A DNA stretch of 64,000 nt from Paenibacillus sp. 1001270B_150601_E10. GTDB lineage: Bacteria; Bacillota; Bacilli; Paenibacillales; Paenibacillaceae. The position numbers and the translations under genes are program-made. Position 1 is the stretch's first letter. The number at the start of each line of letters is the position of its first letter. The notes below the pieces were generated by a model. It did not search any database. It saw only the letters and a program-made list of their open reading frames with translations, and was not told the origin of the DNA. Below, in pieces: positions 25,503 to 33,950 of the stretch. The stretch lies in the NCBI RefSeq assembly GCF_015558675.1, contig NZ_JADMOL010000004.1, forward strand, positions 298,157 to 362,156. Direction: 5' to 3'.

Positions 25503-25541
25503 AAAAAAAGAAGCAAGCGTGTATTATCCCGCTTGCTTCTC
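25503..25541 (-). terminator. Terminator overlapping the end of the bactofilin gene
   Basis: On the - strand an 11-bp stem (AGAAGCAAGCG with CGCTTGCTTCT) is followed by seven T. The 5' arm is made of the last codons of the bactofilin gene and the stop codon (25524-25526) is in the loop, so translation to the stop would cover the 5' arm. Confidence 0.85.
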
Positions 25542-25961
25542 ACTGCGACTAGTCGCTGATTCCACCTCAGCTGTAAATGCAGCAGCATTTCCGCGCTTCA
25601 AAGCCTGATCCTTTCGCTCTGTGAGGCTGGTGCCGTTCAATATTCCGCCTTCTTGAATGATGATCCATTGCGATTCACAGTTTCCATTTAAGGTGCCCGT
25701 TGAGGTAATCGTAAGCTTGCCCTCGCATCGAATCTCCCCGTTCATGACCCCAGAGATAATGATATCGTTTGCGCTCACTTTGGCATGGACATCGCCTTGT
25801 TCCCCAATTACGATCGTACCCTTGCAGCTAATATCCCCATGGAAGCTTCCATCAATTCGCAGATTGGATGGGACATTTAATTGGCCTTCAACATGTGTTC
25901 CGTTGCTGATTAAGGTGTCATTCGGTGTTGATTTGGCAGTGTGCTTGGTTCTTTTACGCAT
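25524..25961 (-). CDS. Bactofilin (polymer-forming cytoskeletal protein)
   Basis: 145 residues. The bactofilin beta-helix core runs from about residue 18 to 112 with repeating hydrophobic and Gly positions (GTHVEGQLNVPSNLRIDGSF, KGTIVIGEQGDVHAKV, ANDIIISGVMNGEIRC, KLTITSTGTLNG). A basic, Ser/Thr-rich N-terminus and a disordered Ala/Glu C-terminus flank it, as is usual. Bactofilins form nucleotide-free filaments that place wall enzymes or envelope structures. AGGAGG lies 8 nt before the ATG. The M23 peptidase gene is 103 nt upstream on the same strand, the pairing known from other bacteria. Confidence 0.92.
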   Translation of the reverse strand: MRKRTKHTAKSTPNDTLISNGTHVEGQLNVPSNLRIDGSFHGDISCKGTIVIGEQGDVHAKVSANDIIISGVMNGEIRCEGKLTITSTGTLNGNCESQWIIIQEGGILNGTSLTERKDQALKRGNAAAFTAEVESATSRSEKQAG

Positions 25962-26063
25962 AGGGATAACCTCCTCTTATAGACAAGACTTTATGAATAC
26001 AGAAAGCACAAGCGCCATCAAATCTGCTATCAAATCTTAGCTTTAGCAAGAAAGCGCCAAAGA

Positions 26064-27080
26064 CTATGAGCGGTTTCGATTGCTCACGGATTGGGACTCG
26101 CGCTTAGCTGATGTTGAGTTGAGGTAGGGGTAGGGATCAATCGGACTGCCCTGCTGGACAATCTGAAAATGCAGGTGAGGACCTGTGCTTCTTCCAGTTG
26201 TACCAAGCTTGCCTATCCGTGCACCTTGGGTGATTGATTCGCCCACCGTGACCTCTGCCTCGCTAAGGTGCATATACCAGCTCTCAAGACCATTGATGTG
26301 GCGGAGAATGATATAGTTGCCGCGAGCATAATGGAATCCAGACTCGATGACTTTGCCCTCCGCTGCTGCGTATACCGGATCTCCAATCTCGCCGCCGATG
26401 TCAAGGCCTGCATGAAAAGCGGCATGTCCAGTCATCGGATCGGTTCGATATCCGAAGCTTGATGTAATGCGCTTTGACTTCGTCGGCCAGAAGGAAGGTG
26501 TACCGACAATACGTTTTTGATGTTCTTTCGCGAGGTTCAGCATCTGAGGAGCTCTCTGTTCCATGGAGGTGAGCATCTGCTGCACACGCTTTAAGTTGAA
26601 GCTAGATTGCTCTGCAAGGGTAATCAAGGCTTCGGTATCTCCGTCCTGATCCTCCTGAAGGAAGGAGGCCAGGGCAGCAGATGAGCTTGCTTTGGCTTCC
26701 GGCGTATCCTTGCCGATATGATGCTGTACGAACTGCTCGAGCTCATTTTCAAGGTCGTTCATCTGTTCAACCTGATGCTGCACCGTTTCCGTCTCTTGGG
26801 CCAAGCGAACCACTTCGTCCTGCAGTCTCCGAATAACTTCATCTTTATCGCTGACGGTTATCTCTAATGATTCCTTTTGCTGGTCCAGCATGGCTTCAAG
26901 CTCATGAATGTGCTGCTGGGATGTCAGCTGCATGCTGAGAATAAGACCAGAGACCGACATTAAAGCTGCAATCGGGACAGATACGACAAGCATTTTCGGG
27001 ACGCGAACCTGCTTTACAGCTTGTTCAGCCTCTCGGATGACCAGCACCGTCATCGAGTTGCTTCGCCATCGCTGCTTCAT
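26064..27080 (-). CDS. Membrane-anchored M23 peptidase with coiled coil
   Basis: 338 residues from ATG 27080, close behind AGGTGATGAG; the open frame to 27146 lacks a ribosome site. One N-terminal span (PKMLVVSVPIAALMSVSGLIL), a coiled coil from about 50 to 120, a linker, then a LytM/M23 domain: SSFGYRTDPMTGHAAFHAGLDIG (zinc His/Asp), GNYIILRHINGLESWYMHLSE and TGRSTGPHLHFQI with the H-x-H pair. All four zinc/catalytic positions are present, so it should be an active endopeptidase acting on peptide cross-links outside the membrane. It precedes the bactofilin gene and likely shares its transcript. Confidence 0.92.
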   Translation of the reverse strand: MKQRWRSNSMTVLVIREAEQAVKQVRVPKMLVVSVPIAALMSVSGLILSMQLTSQQHIHELEAMLDQQKESLEITVSDKDEVIRRLQDEVVRLAQETETVQHQVEQMNDLENELEQFVQHHIGKDTPEAKASSSAALASFLQEDQDGDTEALITLAEQSSFNLKRVQQMLTSMEQRAPQMLNLAKEHQKRIVGTPSFWPTKSKRITSSFGYRTDPMTGHAAFHAGLDIGGEIGDPVYAAAEGKVIESGFHYARGNYIILRHINGLESWYMHLSEAEVTVGESITQGARIGKLGTTGRSTGPHLHFQIVQQGSPIDPYPYLNSTSAKRESQSVSNRNRS

Positions 27081-27281
27081 CTCATCACCTCGCAGTGTGT
27101 TAGTCATGTCCTTACTCTTTAAGAACACTCTATTCGAACCTTCCATGAAACATGACCGCCCTTTTGTTTCGTCTCTTTCTTTTTTGGTCCAATTACGTTA
27201 TAACGATAAGATGAATGAAGCATAGGGTGGATGGGAAAGGCTGTATGTATTGCCCGTCTATTGAATTGGGGGAACGAGTGC

Positions 27282-28703
27282 ATGACTTGGATCGTATTTG
27301 GCGTCATCCTATATATTTTTCAACTGCTTACGATCGTTATTATTGAGCATAAGCATCCATCTAAGACCGTTGCTTGGCTGATTATTTCCTTTTGCGTGCC
27401 GATTATCGGCTTTGTTCTGTATTACTTCATGGCGCAGGACTATACGGCAAGGCGTAGAGTGCGCAAGCGCTGGTTTGTGGAAAATATGCTTGAGCAATTG
27501 CAAATTGTACATATCGTAAAGCATGTCAAAGAGCTTCGGAATACGGAGATGCATCAGCAGACGAGATTGTTTGAATTGCTCACTTCCTTATCGGACAGTC
27601 CGATTACAGGCAACAATAAGACGGAAGTGCTGACAAACGGACGGGCAACATACGATGCGATTTTTGAAGCGGTGCGAGAGGCAAAGCACCATATCCATGT
27701 GGAATTTTACATATTAAAAGATGATGTAATCGGACGAATGTTCCAAAAGCTGTTGATCGAGAAAGCCAAGGAAGGCGTAAAAGTTCGCGTAATCGCGGAT
27801 GGGGTAGGCAGCATCGAGCTGAAGCGAAGCTACTTGAAGCGATTTGAGGATGCGGGCATCGACTTCCATTGGTTTCTGCCCTTATGGGTCTCTTTCTTCC
27901 GCAGACGCTTGAACTATCGCAATCATCGCAAGATTGTCGTTGTCGATGGCAGGGTTGGATTTGTGGGCGGTATTAATATTGGCGATGAGTATTTAGGCGG
28001 AGATCCGAAGACGGGCTTTTGGCGCGATACTCACTTGAAGCTTGAGGGGGATTCCGTCTATGTCCTGCAAGCCGTATTTCTGCATGACTGGGCATTTACC
28101 TCGAAGGAGAGACTGCTGTCACGGGAGCTGTTCCCGCCTCAGCCTACCGTTGGGGACGAACAGGTTAAGATCGTTGCGAGCGGTCCCGATACAAGCTGGG
28201 ATGCCATTCAAGAGCTGTACTTCGGTGCGCTGAGCAGCGCGAAGGAGCGGGTCTGGATCATTACACCTTACTTTATCCCGGATGCAGGCAATTTATTGGC
28301 GTTAAAAACAGCAGCTGTAAGCGGTATTGATGTTCGAATCATTATTCCGCATAAGTCTGATTCCAAAATTGTCGATTGGGCATGCCGCTCTTACATTGAA
28401 GAGCTCCTTCAATCAGGGGTGCGCTTTTTTGAATATTACCGGGGCTTCCCGCATGCGAAGGCGATGATTATGGATCGCTCCATTGCCTGTGTCGGCACGG
28501 CGAATATGGACATGCGGAGCTTCTTCTACAACTTTGAGCTGAATGCACTCATGTTTAATGAAGAGGCTATTGATCGTCTGGAGCAAGACTTCATTCAGGA
28601 CTTTAAGGACAGCAAGGAGATGGACTATCAGGAATTTATGCTGCGCTCTAAAATGCAGCGAGGGCTTGAAGCCTTATTCCGCTTGCTCTCGCCGCTTCTT
28701 TAG
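27282..28703 (+). CDS. cls: Cardiolipin synthase
   Basis: 473 residues from ATG 27282, about 9 nt after GGGGGA. Two N-terminal spans (WIVFGVILYIFQLLTIVII and VAWLIISFCVPIIGFVLYYF) are followed by two phospholipase-D HKD motifs: H-R-K-I-V-V-V-D with GFVGGINIGDEY, and H-A-K-A-M-I-M-D with GTANMDMRS. It joins two phosphatidylglycerol molecules to cardiolipin in the membrane. Length and layout equal the ClsA group. It converges on the LigD-type polymerase gene with 7 nt between the stops. Confidence 0.95.
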   Translation: MTWIVFGVILYIFQLLTIVIIEHKHPSKTVAWLIISFCVPIIGFVLYYFMAQDYTARRRVRKRWFVENMLEQLQIVHIVKHVKELRNTEMHQQTRLFELLTSLSDSPITGNNKTEVLTNGRATYDAIFEAVREAKHHIHVEFYILKDDVIGRMFQKLLIEKAKEGVKVRVIADGVGSIELKRSYLKRFEDAGIDFHWFLPLWVSFFRRRLNYRNHRKIVVVDGRVGFVGGINIGDEYLGGDPKTGFWRDTHLKLEGDSVYVLQAVFLHDWAFTSKERLLSRELFPPQPTVGDEQVKIVASGPDTSWDAIQELYFGALSSAKERVWIITPYFIPDAGNLLALKTAAVSGIDVRIIIPHKSDSKIVDWACRSYIEELLQSGVRFFEYYRGFPHAKAMIMDRSIACVGTANMDMRSFFYNFELNALMFNEEAIDRLEQDFIQDFKDSKEMDYQEFMLRSKMQRGLEALFRLLSPLL

Positions 28704-28710
28704 CCATTTT

Positions 28711-29604
28711 TTATTTTTGTACCTGCAAAAAGGAATGGATGATCGGCTGAAGCTGCTGGGTTGGAAATGCAGCAAGCAGATCCCCCGTTCGCTGAAGCCG
28801 CTCAGAAGCATTAAGCAGCGTAAAGTCCTTGGGGCTTGGATGCATGGCGACTTCGTCCCAATATAGCGGCATGGAGAGCGACGCATAAGGCGTTGCTCTT
28901 GGCGTATAAGCAGAGGCTATCGTTCTTCCGATATCGTGCTGCATATAATCGATGTAGATGCGGTCACCGCGATCCTTCTTCATACGCTCGATCGTAAACA
29001 GCTCTGGATGCTGTTCGCACAAGTATTGCCCGATGAAGCGTCCGAATTGCTTTAGTTCTTCCCAGGTAGGACCCGGCTGCAGCTTGATGATGAGCTGAAC
29101 CCCAGTAGCGCCAGACGTCTTCGGAAGGCTTTCAATGCCTAATGTACGAAGAAGCCCGCCTACCTTCAATGCTGCATCCATGATCCTTGGCTCTTCCTTC
29201 ACGGATGGATCGAGATCGATGATCCATTGAATCGGGAGCGCGGCAGAATGAATCAGCTCAAGCGACGGGTGAAACTCCAAGCAAGCAAGATTGCCGAGCC
29301 ATACGAGCGTAGCAAGCTTGTCTAGCACAACATAGCGATGATCGCCTTGTACAGCCGTCGTCGCGAATTCGGGAATCGGTTCCGGGCAATTTTTCTGATA
29401 AAAGGCTTCGCCATTCGTTCCATCAGGAAAGCGAATGGTCGTAAGAAAGCGCTGATTGCAGGCGGGGATCAGATAAGGGGCGAGCTCAATCAGGCATTTG
29501 ATATACATAAGCTTCGTAATCTTCGCATCTGTCCACAAGAGCTTATTTGGATTGCTGATTTGAATAACGTAGCCATCGATGGGCAGCTTAACTCCCTTGC
29601 TCAT
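28711..29604 (-). CDS. LigD-type polymerase/primase domain protein (NHEJ)
   Basis: 297 residues covering a stand-alone LigD polymerase domain. IDLDPS carries the catalytic Asp pair; KTSGATGVQLIIKL, DRIYIDYMQHDIGRTIASAYTPR and SMPLYWDEV are family blocks. It would fill or extend ends with NTPs or dNTPs during Ku-dependent joining. ATG 29604 is preceded by AGGAGG at 7 nt. It lies 74 nt downstream of the ligase gene in the same operon. In Bacillus the ligase and polymerase are fused in one protein (LigD/YkoU); here they are separate. Confidence 0.9.
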   Translation of the reverse strand: MSKGVKLPIDGYVIQISNPNKLLWTDAKITKLMYIKCLIELAPYLIPACNQRFLTTIRFPDGTNGEAFYQKNCPEPIPEFATTAVQGDHRYVVLDKLATLVWLGNLACLEFHPSLELIHSAALPIQWIIDLDPSVKEEPRIMDAALKVGGLLRTLGIESLPKTSGATGVQLIIKLQPGPTWEELKQFGRFIGQYLCEQHPELFTIERMKKDRGDRIYIDYMQHDIGRTIASAYTPRATPYASLSMPLYWDEVAMHPSPKDFTLLNASERLQRTGDLLAAFPTQQLQPIIHSFLQVQK

Positions 29605-29678
29605 GCTCGATCCTCCTCTCTATGCCACATATTGATCCTGCCGATCTTAATAACGTTTGATCCTTTAAACCTCACACT

Positions 29679-30632
29679 CTACTGAGATATCGTATTTGTC
29701 CGCGCTGGGAGCGACACAAGCTTCGGGTGACGAAGTACGCCTGCGTCCGTCCATTCCAAGGCCGTTACCTCGATTGGAATCGGCTTCTTGAACCAGATCA
29801 CTCGCTCTTTCCGCAAATCAGACGGGAGCTGTCCTCCGAATGGGGAAGCAATGACGCCCTCGCTTCTGCACCAGGCTTGAAGCAAGGACCGATGCTGCTC
29901 ATTAAGGCCAATGCTGACGCGGCCTACATAAGAGCCGTCGCACTGCGAGATGACGAGGCTTGCCACTCTACCTTCCCGTTCGATATAGCCTATAGCAAGC
30001 ACTTGAAGCTCAAGTGATTTCTTGTGCTTGAACCAATCTTGATGCCGCTTTGCCTCCTGATAAAAAGAATGTCTCCGCTTGCTTACAACCCCTTCCCACT
30101 CATGCGTTTCTACCCAAGCCCATAAAGCTTCACCATCCTCGAACGCATCCGTCACAAGCAGATACTCGGTTTGGTCGGGAAACAGCTCTAAGAGGAGCTG
30201 ATGTCGTTCCTCGTAAGGCACTTGGCGAAGATCCTCGCCATTCCAATGCAGAATGTCAAAGACCACATAGATCGCCTCGTCCCGTTGACTGATGGCGCTG
30301 GTGGTTCGCTGACGCTTTAAGATCAGCGGGAAAGAGGGACGCTTCAGCACAGGGTCCATCACGATAGCTTCGCCGTCCAGCACGAAGCGCTGCTCACGAA
30401 GGGATGGATGTTGAAGCAAAGCTTGCTGGATCGTGTAAAAGGAAGCTGTACGCTCTTCCATTTTCCGCGTATACAGCTCAAGCTTCTCTTGCCCGTCGGC
30501 TTCCGCCAATAGCCGGATGCCGTCCCATTTCAATTGATGCAGCCATTCCTTGCCTTCTGGAATGGCTGCAATGGAGATAGGGGCCATCGGGGTGAAGGAT
30601 GGCCCCAGCAGAGGCGGAAGCTGCTTCATCAT
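29679..30632 (-). CDS. ATP-dependent DNA ligase (LigD ligase part, NHEJ)
   Basis: 317 residues. The adenylated Lys motif reads LKWDGIRL near residue 35, followed by FVLDGEAIV (motif III region VFDILHWNGEDL), EGVVSKRR (motif IV) and WFKHKK (motif V), then an OB-fold C-terminal half. It seals double-strand breaks with Ku. The start ATGATG overlaps the Ku stop by 4 nt, so the two are coupled. It lacks the polymerase domain, which is encoded separately just downstream. Confidence 0.92.
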   Translation of the reverse strand: MMKQLPPLLGPSFTPMAPISIAAIPEGKEWLHQLKWDGIRLLAEADGQEKLELYTRKMEERTASFYTIQQALLQHPSLREQRFVLDGEAIVMDPVLKRPSFPLILKRQRTTSAISQRDEAIYVVFDILHWNGEDLRQVPYEERHQLLLELFPDQTEYLLVTDAFEDGEALWAWVETHEWEGVVSKRRHSFYQEAKRHQDWFKHKKSLELQVLAIGYIEREGRVASLVISQCDGSYVGRVSIGLNEQHRSLLQAWCRSEGVIASPFGGQLPSDLRKERVIWFKKPIPIEVTALEWTDAGVLRHPKLVSLPARTNTISQ

Positions 30633-31798
30633 GGAGAAGCAGGCTTCCTGCCGCGTCGTTTCGGTGCAGCAGGGGCTTCCGTGCTGCCCGTAAAGGCTTC
30701 GCCTGCTGCCGCGCCAACCGTCTCGGACGGCCGCGTGCGCTTGCGGCGCGGCCTTGCGGTGCGAGCGGCATCTGCCTCTTGGGCAGGCAGAGCCGCAGGC
30801 TGTGGCACTGCAGCGCTTGGCACAGGCTCCGCTGGCGCCGCATTCTTCCGCGGACGGCCGCGTCGCTTGACCGGCGCTGCGGGAATACCGCCTGGCGCTG
30901 CCGATGCGGCGCCAGCGACTCCAGGTGCTGGAGCCGCTGCGTCCGGTGCACCAGGCATCGCTCCAGCGGCCCCAGGGAATGGGCCGCTTGCGGCTTGTCC
31001 AGGGCGCATGCCGGGATCTGTCATGACAGGCTGCATCGCTTGAATACTCGCCTGAAGCGCCGCCATAAGGTCTGCGATCGGCGCTTCGTTTGCTGCTTCG
31101 GGAGCACGCTTGATCTCTTTGCCTGCAATTTTCTCCTGAATGCGATTCAGCATCCGCTCGCGATGCTCATCGATATATTTTTCAGGCTGGAAGGCAGCAG
31201 ACAGCTGGTTGATCAGCATTTGAGCGAGCTCGAGCTCTCTTGGATTTATCTGCACCTGCGCTGGAATATTAGGAACCTGACTGACAGCGCGAATCTCGTC
31301 TGGATAATACATGGTCTCCATGACCAAGCAGTTCTCCAGAACACGTATGGCCGCCAAGCTGCTCTTATCGCGAAGGGTTACCTTTGCAATTCCGATCTTG
31401 TTCGTGGAATGAAGTGCCTCGCGAAGCAGCTGATAGGCATTGCCTCCTGCCTGATCGGGAGACAGGTAGTATGTTTTCTGATAATAAACAGGGTCAATAT
31501 CAGACAAATCGACAAAGTCCAGTATCGTGATCGTTCGGTTGCCCTCATCCTCCATGGCCTGCAGCTCTTCCTTCGTGAAGATGACAAAGTGCCCCTTCTC
31601 GTATTCATAGCCTTTTACAATATCCGACCAAGGAACCTCAACATTGCAAACGGGACATTCACGTACGTAGCGAAGCGGGCTTCCGCATGCTTCGTGAATC
31701 ATACGGAGAGAAATATCCTTGTCCTGTGCGGCGGTATGCATCTTAACAGGTACATGGACAAGCCCAAAGCTTATTGCGCCTTTCCATACGGTATGCAT
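30629..31798 (-). CDS. ku: Ku protein with long AT-hook-like C-terminal tail
   Basis: 389 residues. Residues 1 to about 255 are a normal bacterial Ku core (WKGAISFGLVHVPVKM, LRYVRECPVCNVEVPW, TYYLSPDQAGGNAYQLLREAL, KYIDEHRERMLNRIQEKIAGK). The remaining 130 or so residues are low-complexity Ala/Pro/Gly with three basic patches: KRRGRPRK near residue 311 (a textbook AT-hook R-G-R-P core), RPRRKRTRP near 355, and KRRGRKPA at the end. Bacterial Ku proteins are usually about 270-300 residues; lysine-rich tails are known, but this one is longer and Arg/Pro-based. The tail DNA (about 30640-31010) is far richer in G+C than the neighbours. It binds DNA ends and recruits the ligase encoded next. Confidence 0.93.
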   Translation of the reverse strand: MHTVWKGAISFGLVHVPVKMHTAAQDKDISLRMIHEACGSPLRYVRECPVCNVEVPWSDIVKGYEYEKGHFVIFTKEELQAMEDEGNRTITILDFVDLSDIDPVYYQKTYYLSPDQAGGNAYQLLREALHSTNKIGIAKVTLRDKSSLAAIRVLENCLVMETMYYPDEIRAVSQVPNIPAQVQINPRELELAQMLINQLSAAFQPEKYIDEHRERMLNRIQEKIAGKEIKRAPEAANEAPIADLMAALQASIQAMQPVMTDPGMRPGQAASGPFPGAAGAMPGAPDAAAPAPGVAGAASAAPGGIPAAPVKRRGRPRKNAAPAEPVPSAAVPQPAALPAQEADAARTARPRRKRTRPSETVGAAAGEAFTGSTEAPAAPKRRGRKPASP

Positions 31799-31832
31799 GG
31801 GGAACGCCTCCTGCCTTTTGATGGATTAGGTA

Positions 31833-31862
31833 TAATATGCGCTTTCAGATTGCTTTTACCCA
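31833..31862 (-). promoter_or_regulatory. Candidate sigma-G (forespore) promoter for the Ku operon
   Basis: On the - strand CATATTA (31839-31833) fits the forespore -10 pattern CAT-x-x-TA in full; TGGGTA (31862-31857) is a partial -35; the spacer is 17 nt. The start of the Ku gene is 35 nt downstream. Ku and LigD of B. subtilis are known to be made in the forespore, which is why this was considered. Confidence 0.35.
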
Positions 31863-31912
31863 TGAGAGAGAACACCAAGGATGCATGAAGTTGGAAGAAA
31901 TGTGCCATCTTA

Positions 31913-31943
31913 TGTTTAGGCAAGAGCATTAGTTTTCATAAGA
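31913..31943 (+). promoter_or_regulatory. Candidate sigma-G (forespore) promoter for sspH
   Basis: TGTTTA (31913-31918) and CATAAGA (31937-31943) with an 18-nt spacer; each box is one base off the forespore pattern. The ribosome site of sspH lies about 10 nt after the expected transcript start. Confidence 0.35.
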
Positions 31944-31969
31944 TTAGATGCGTAAGGAGGCATGGAAAA

Positions 31970-32152
31970 ATGGATGCAGAACGTGCGAAGCAGATTTATG
32001 AAATGAAAGATACCGTCCCCGTCCTATTGGATGGCGAGCAATCCGTGTGGATTGAGAACGTAGATATAGCGAATAGAATGGCTACGGTGCAAGTCGGTAC
32101 TCGACCAACGAATACGGAGACGGTATCCGTTGAACGATTGCAGGAGGGTTAA
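31970..32152 (+). CDS. sspH: H-type small acid-soluble spore protein (SspH)
   Basis: 60 residues: MDAERAKQIYEM, then VLLDGEQSVWIENVD and a C-terminal ETVSVERL block, matching the SspH family (about 59 residues, MDA-x-RA start, internal I-x-x-VD). SspH proteins are minor proteins of the spore core made in the forespore. AAGGAGG lies 9 nt before ATG 31970. It is transcribed away from the Ku-ligase operon, with a 171-nt shared gap. Confidence 0.9.
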   Translation: MDAERAKQIYEMKDTVPVLLDGEQSVWIENVDIANRMATVQVGTRPTNTETVSVERLQEG

Positions 32153-32160
32153 ATACTAGA

Positions 32161-32195
32161 GAGCGAAGATCAAAGAGCTGATCAACGCTCCTTTA
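32161..32195 (+). terminator. Stem-loop after sspH, weak terminator
   Basis: GAGCG-AA-GATCA (32161-32172) pairs with TGATC-AA-CGCTC (32179-32190) around a 6-nt loop with a symmetric A-A bulge; the T-tract after it is short (CTTTAAT). Confidence 0.45.
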
Positions 32196-32220
32196 ATCCA
32201 TTCCTATTTCATGTATGAAG

Positions 32221-32255
32221 GCAGGGCTCTTGAACCTTAAGGAAGTCCTGCTTTA
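32221..32255 (+). promoter_or_regulatory. Hairpin in the ptsG leader, possible terminator/antiterminator
   Basis: GCAGGGCT (32221-32228) pairs with AGTCCTGC (32244-32251), followed by TTT, 25 nt before the permease ATG. BglG/GlcT-type antiterminators act on such leaders of ptsG genes, but no RAT consensus was confirmed and no antiterminator gene is present. Confidence 0.3.
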
Positions 32256-32279
32256 ACCTTACTTAAGCAGGTGTAAGAC

Positions 32280-33863
32280 ATGTTCAAATCAGCTTTTGGC
32301 GTACTTCAAAAGGTAGGAAAGGCGCTTATGCTGCCTGTAGCGATCCTGCCAGCAGCGGGGATTCTTCTTGGAGTCGGCAACGCGCTTCAAAACCCTGATA
32401 TGATCGAACGATTGCCGTGGCTAGCCAACGGCACCGTCAGCATCATTACGAGTGTAATGGAGAATGCAGGCGGGATCGTTTTTGACAATCTATCCTTATT
32501 GTTTGCTGTTGGCGTGGCGATCGGGCTTGCAGGAGGAGATGGAGTTGCGGGCCTTGCCGCCATTATCGGGTATTTTGTTATGAACGTGACGATGAAGGTC
32601 ATGATGAACGTGACCCCAGAGACGGTAGCGGCCAATTCGGCTTATGCCGTTCTGCAAGGAATTCCAACCTTACAGACGGGAGTATTCGGCGGTATTATCA
32701 TCGGTATCGTGGCGGCGGTGCTGTATAAACGCTTCTTTACGATTGAACTTCCTTCTTATCTCGGCTTCTTTGCCGGCAAGCGGTTTGTACCGATTATTAC
32801 AGCTGTCACCTCCCTTATTATCGGGATTCTCATGGTATTTATTTGGCCGCCGATTCAACATGGCTTAAATACATTCTCGCATTCACTTATTGATTCCAAT
32901 CGTGCACTGGCAGCATTTATTTTTGGCATATGTGAGCGAGCTCTAATTCCATTTGGACTCCATCATATTTTTTATGCTCCCTTCTGGTTTGAATTCGGCG
33001 AGTATGTGAACAAAGCGGGTACAATCGTTCGCGGTGACCAAAAAATATTTTTTGAGCAGCTAAAAGATGGCGTCGAGCTAACGGCGGGGACCTTTATGAC
33101 GGGAAAGTTTCCGTTTATGATGTTTGGCCTCCCAGCGGCGGCTCTTGCTATCTATCACGAAGCACGCAAAGAGAATAAAGCGGTTGTTGCAGGGCTTATG
33201 GGCTCTGCCGCACTGACTTCCTTTTTGACAGGGATTACGGAGCCGCTTGAATTTTCTTTTCTGTTTGTGGCTCCTCTGTTGTTCGTCGTGCATGTCCTAT
33301 TTGCTGGATTGTCATTCCTAACCATGCATCTGCTCGGGGTTAAGATCGGAATGACGTTCTCCGGCGGGATTATTGACTATTTGCTGTTCGGTGTGCTCCA
33401 GAATCGAACGCCTTACTGGCTTGTTATTCCGGTGGGGCTGGTGCTGGCAGTCATTTATTACGTTGGATTTCGCTTTGCGATTCGGAAGTTTAACTTGCGA
33501 ACTCCAGGCAGAGAAGTCGTTGTTGCTTCTACATCGCCATCACGCTCAGTAGGCTCCTCTGAGCTTCCGCGAGGCATTCTGGATGCCCTTGGAGGCAAAA
33601 ACAATATTGCTTCGCTGGATGCCTGTATTACACGATTACGGGTTCAAGTCAATCATGCTGAAGAGGTGAATAAGGAGCGCTTGAAGGAGCTTGGGGCTTC
33701 AGGGGTGCTTGAAGTTGGTAACAGCGTCCAAGCCATATTTGGAACAAGATCAGAAACGATTAAGCATCAGATCAATGAGCTCATTACACAAGAGTCGATG
33801 GATCTGACGAATCCTGTTGATAGCGTAGACGATACTCGAGCGAAAGAGGATAGAAAGGATTAA
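32280..33863 (+). CDS. ptsG: PTS glucose-type permease, IICB (no IIA domain)
   Basis: 527 residues. The N-terminal IIC domain (residues 1 to about 405) starts [20 protein letters not shown], as in PtsG, with about ten spans and [15 protein letters not shown], the conserved substrate loop. A linker leads to IIB, where [10 protein letters not shown] holds the phosphorylated Cys. There is no IIA domain; a separate IIA must supply phosphate from HPr. It takes up and phosphorylates glucose or a related hexose; N-acetylglucosamine permeases are close relatives, so the substrate is not certain. It is a single-gene unit between the hairpin at 32221 and the terminator at 33904. Confidence 0.9.
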   Translation: MFKSAFGVLQKVGKALMLPVAILPAAGILLGVGNALQNPDMIERLPWLANGTVSIITSVMENAGGIVFDNLSLLFAVGVAIGLAGGDGVAGLAAIIGYFVMNVTMKVMMNVTPETVAANSAYAVLQGIPTLQTGVFGGIIIGIVAAVLYKRFFTIELPSYLGFFAGKRFVPIITAVTSLIIGILMVFIWPPIQHGLNTFSHSLIDSNRALAAFIFGICERALIPFGLHHIFYAPFWFEFGEYVNKAGTIVRGDQKIFFEQLKDGVELTAGTFMTGKFPFMMFGLPAAALAIYHEARKENKAVVAGLMGSAALTSFLTGITEPLEFSFLFVAPLLFVVHVLFAGLSFLTMHLLGVKIGMTFSGGIIDYLLFGVLQNRTPYWLVIPVGLVLAVIYYVGFRFAIRKFNLRTPGREVVVASTSPSRSVGSSELPRGILDALGGKNNIASLDACITRLRVQVNHAEEVNKERLKELGASGVLEVGNSVQAIFGTRSETIKHQINELITQESMDLTNPVDSVDDTRAKEDRKD

Positions 33864-33903
33864 ATCATTCTTCTTGATTGATGAAGTCGCGAAGGAAGGC
33901 AAG

Positions 33904-33950
33904 AAGGCTGCTCGCAGCGTCATAACAGATGGCGGGGGCAGCCTTTTTTA
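33904..33950 (+). terminator. Terminator after ptsG
   Basis: AAGGCTGCTCGC (33904-33915) pairs with the GCGGGGGCAGCCTT segment (33932-33945), with a T-run to 33949. Confidence 0.85.

Noticed and set aside
30599-31888. 429-codon open frame on the + strand opposite Ku
   Set aside because: It is the GC-rich antisense of the Ku tail; it is Arg/Ala/Gly-rich, has no ribosome site and Ku itself is certain.
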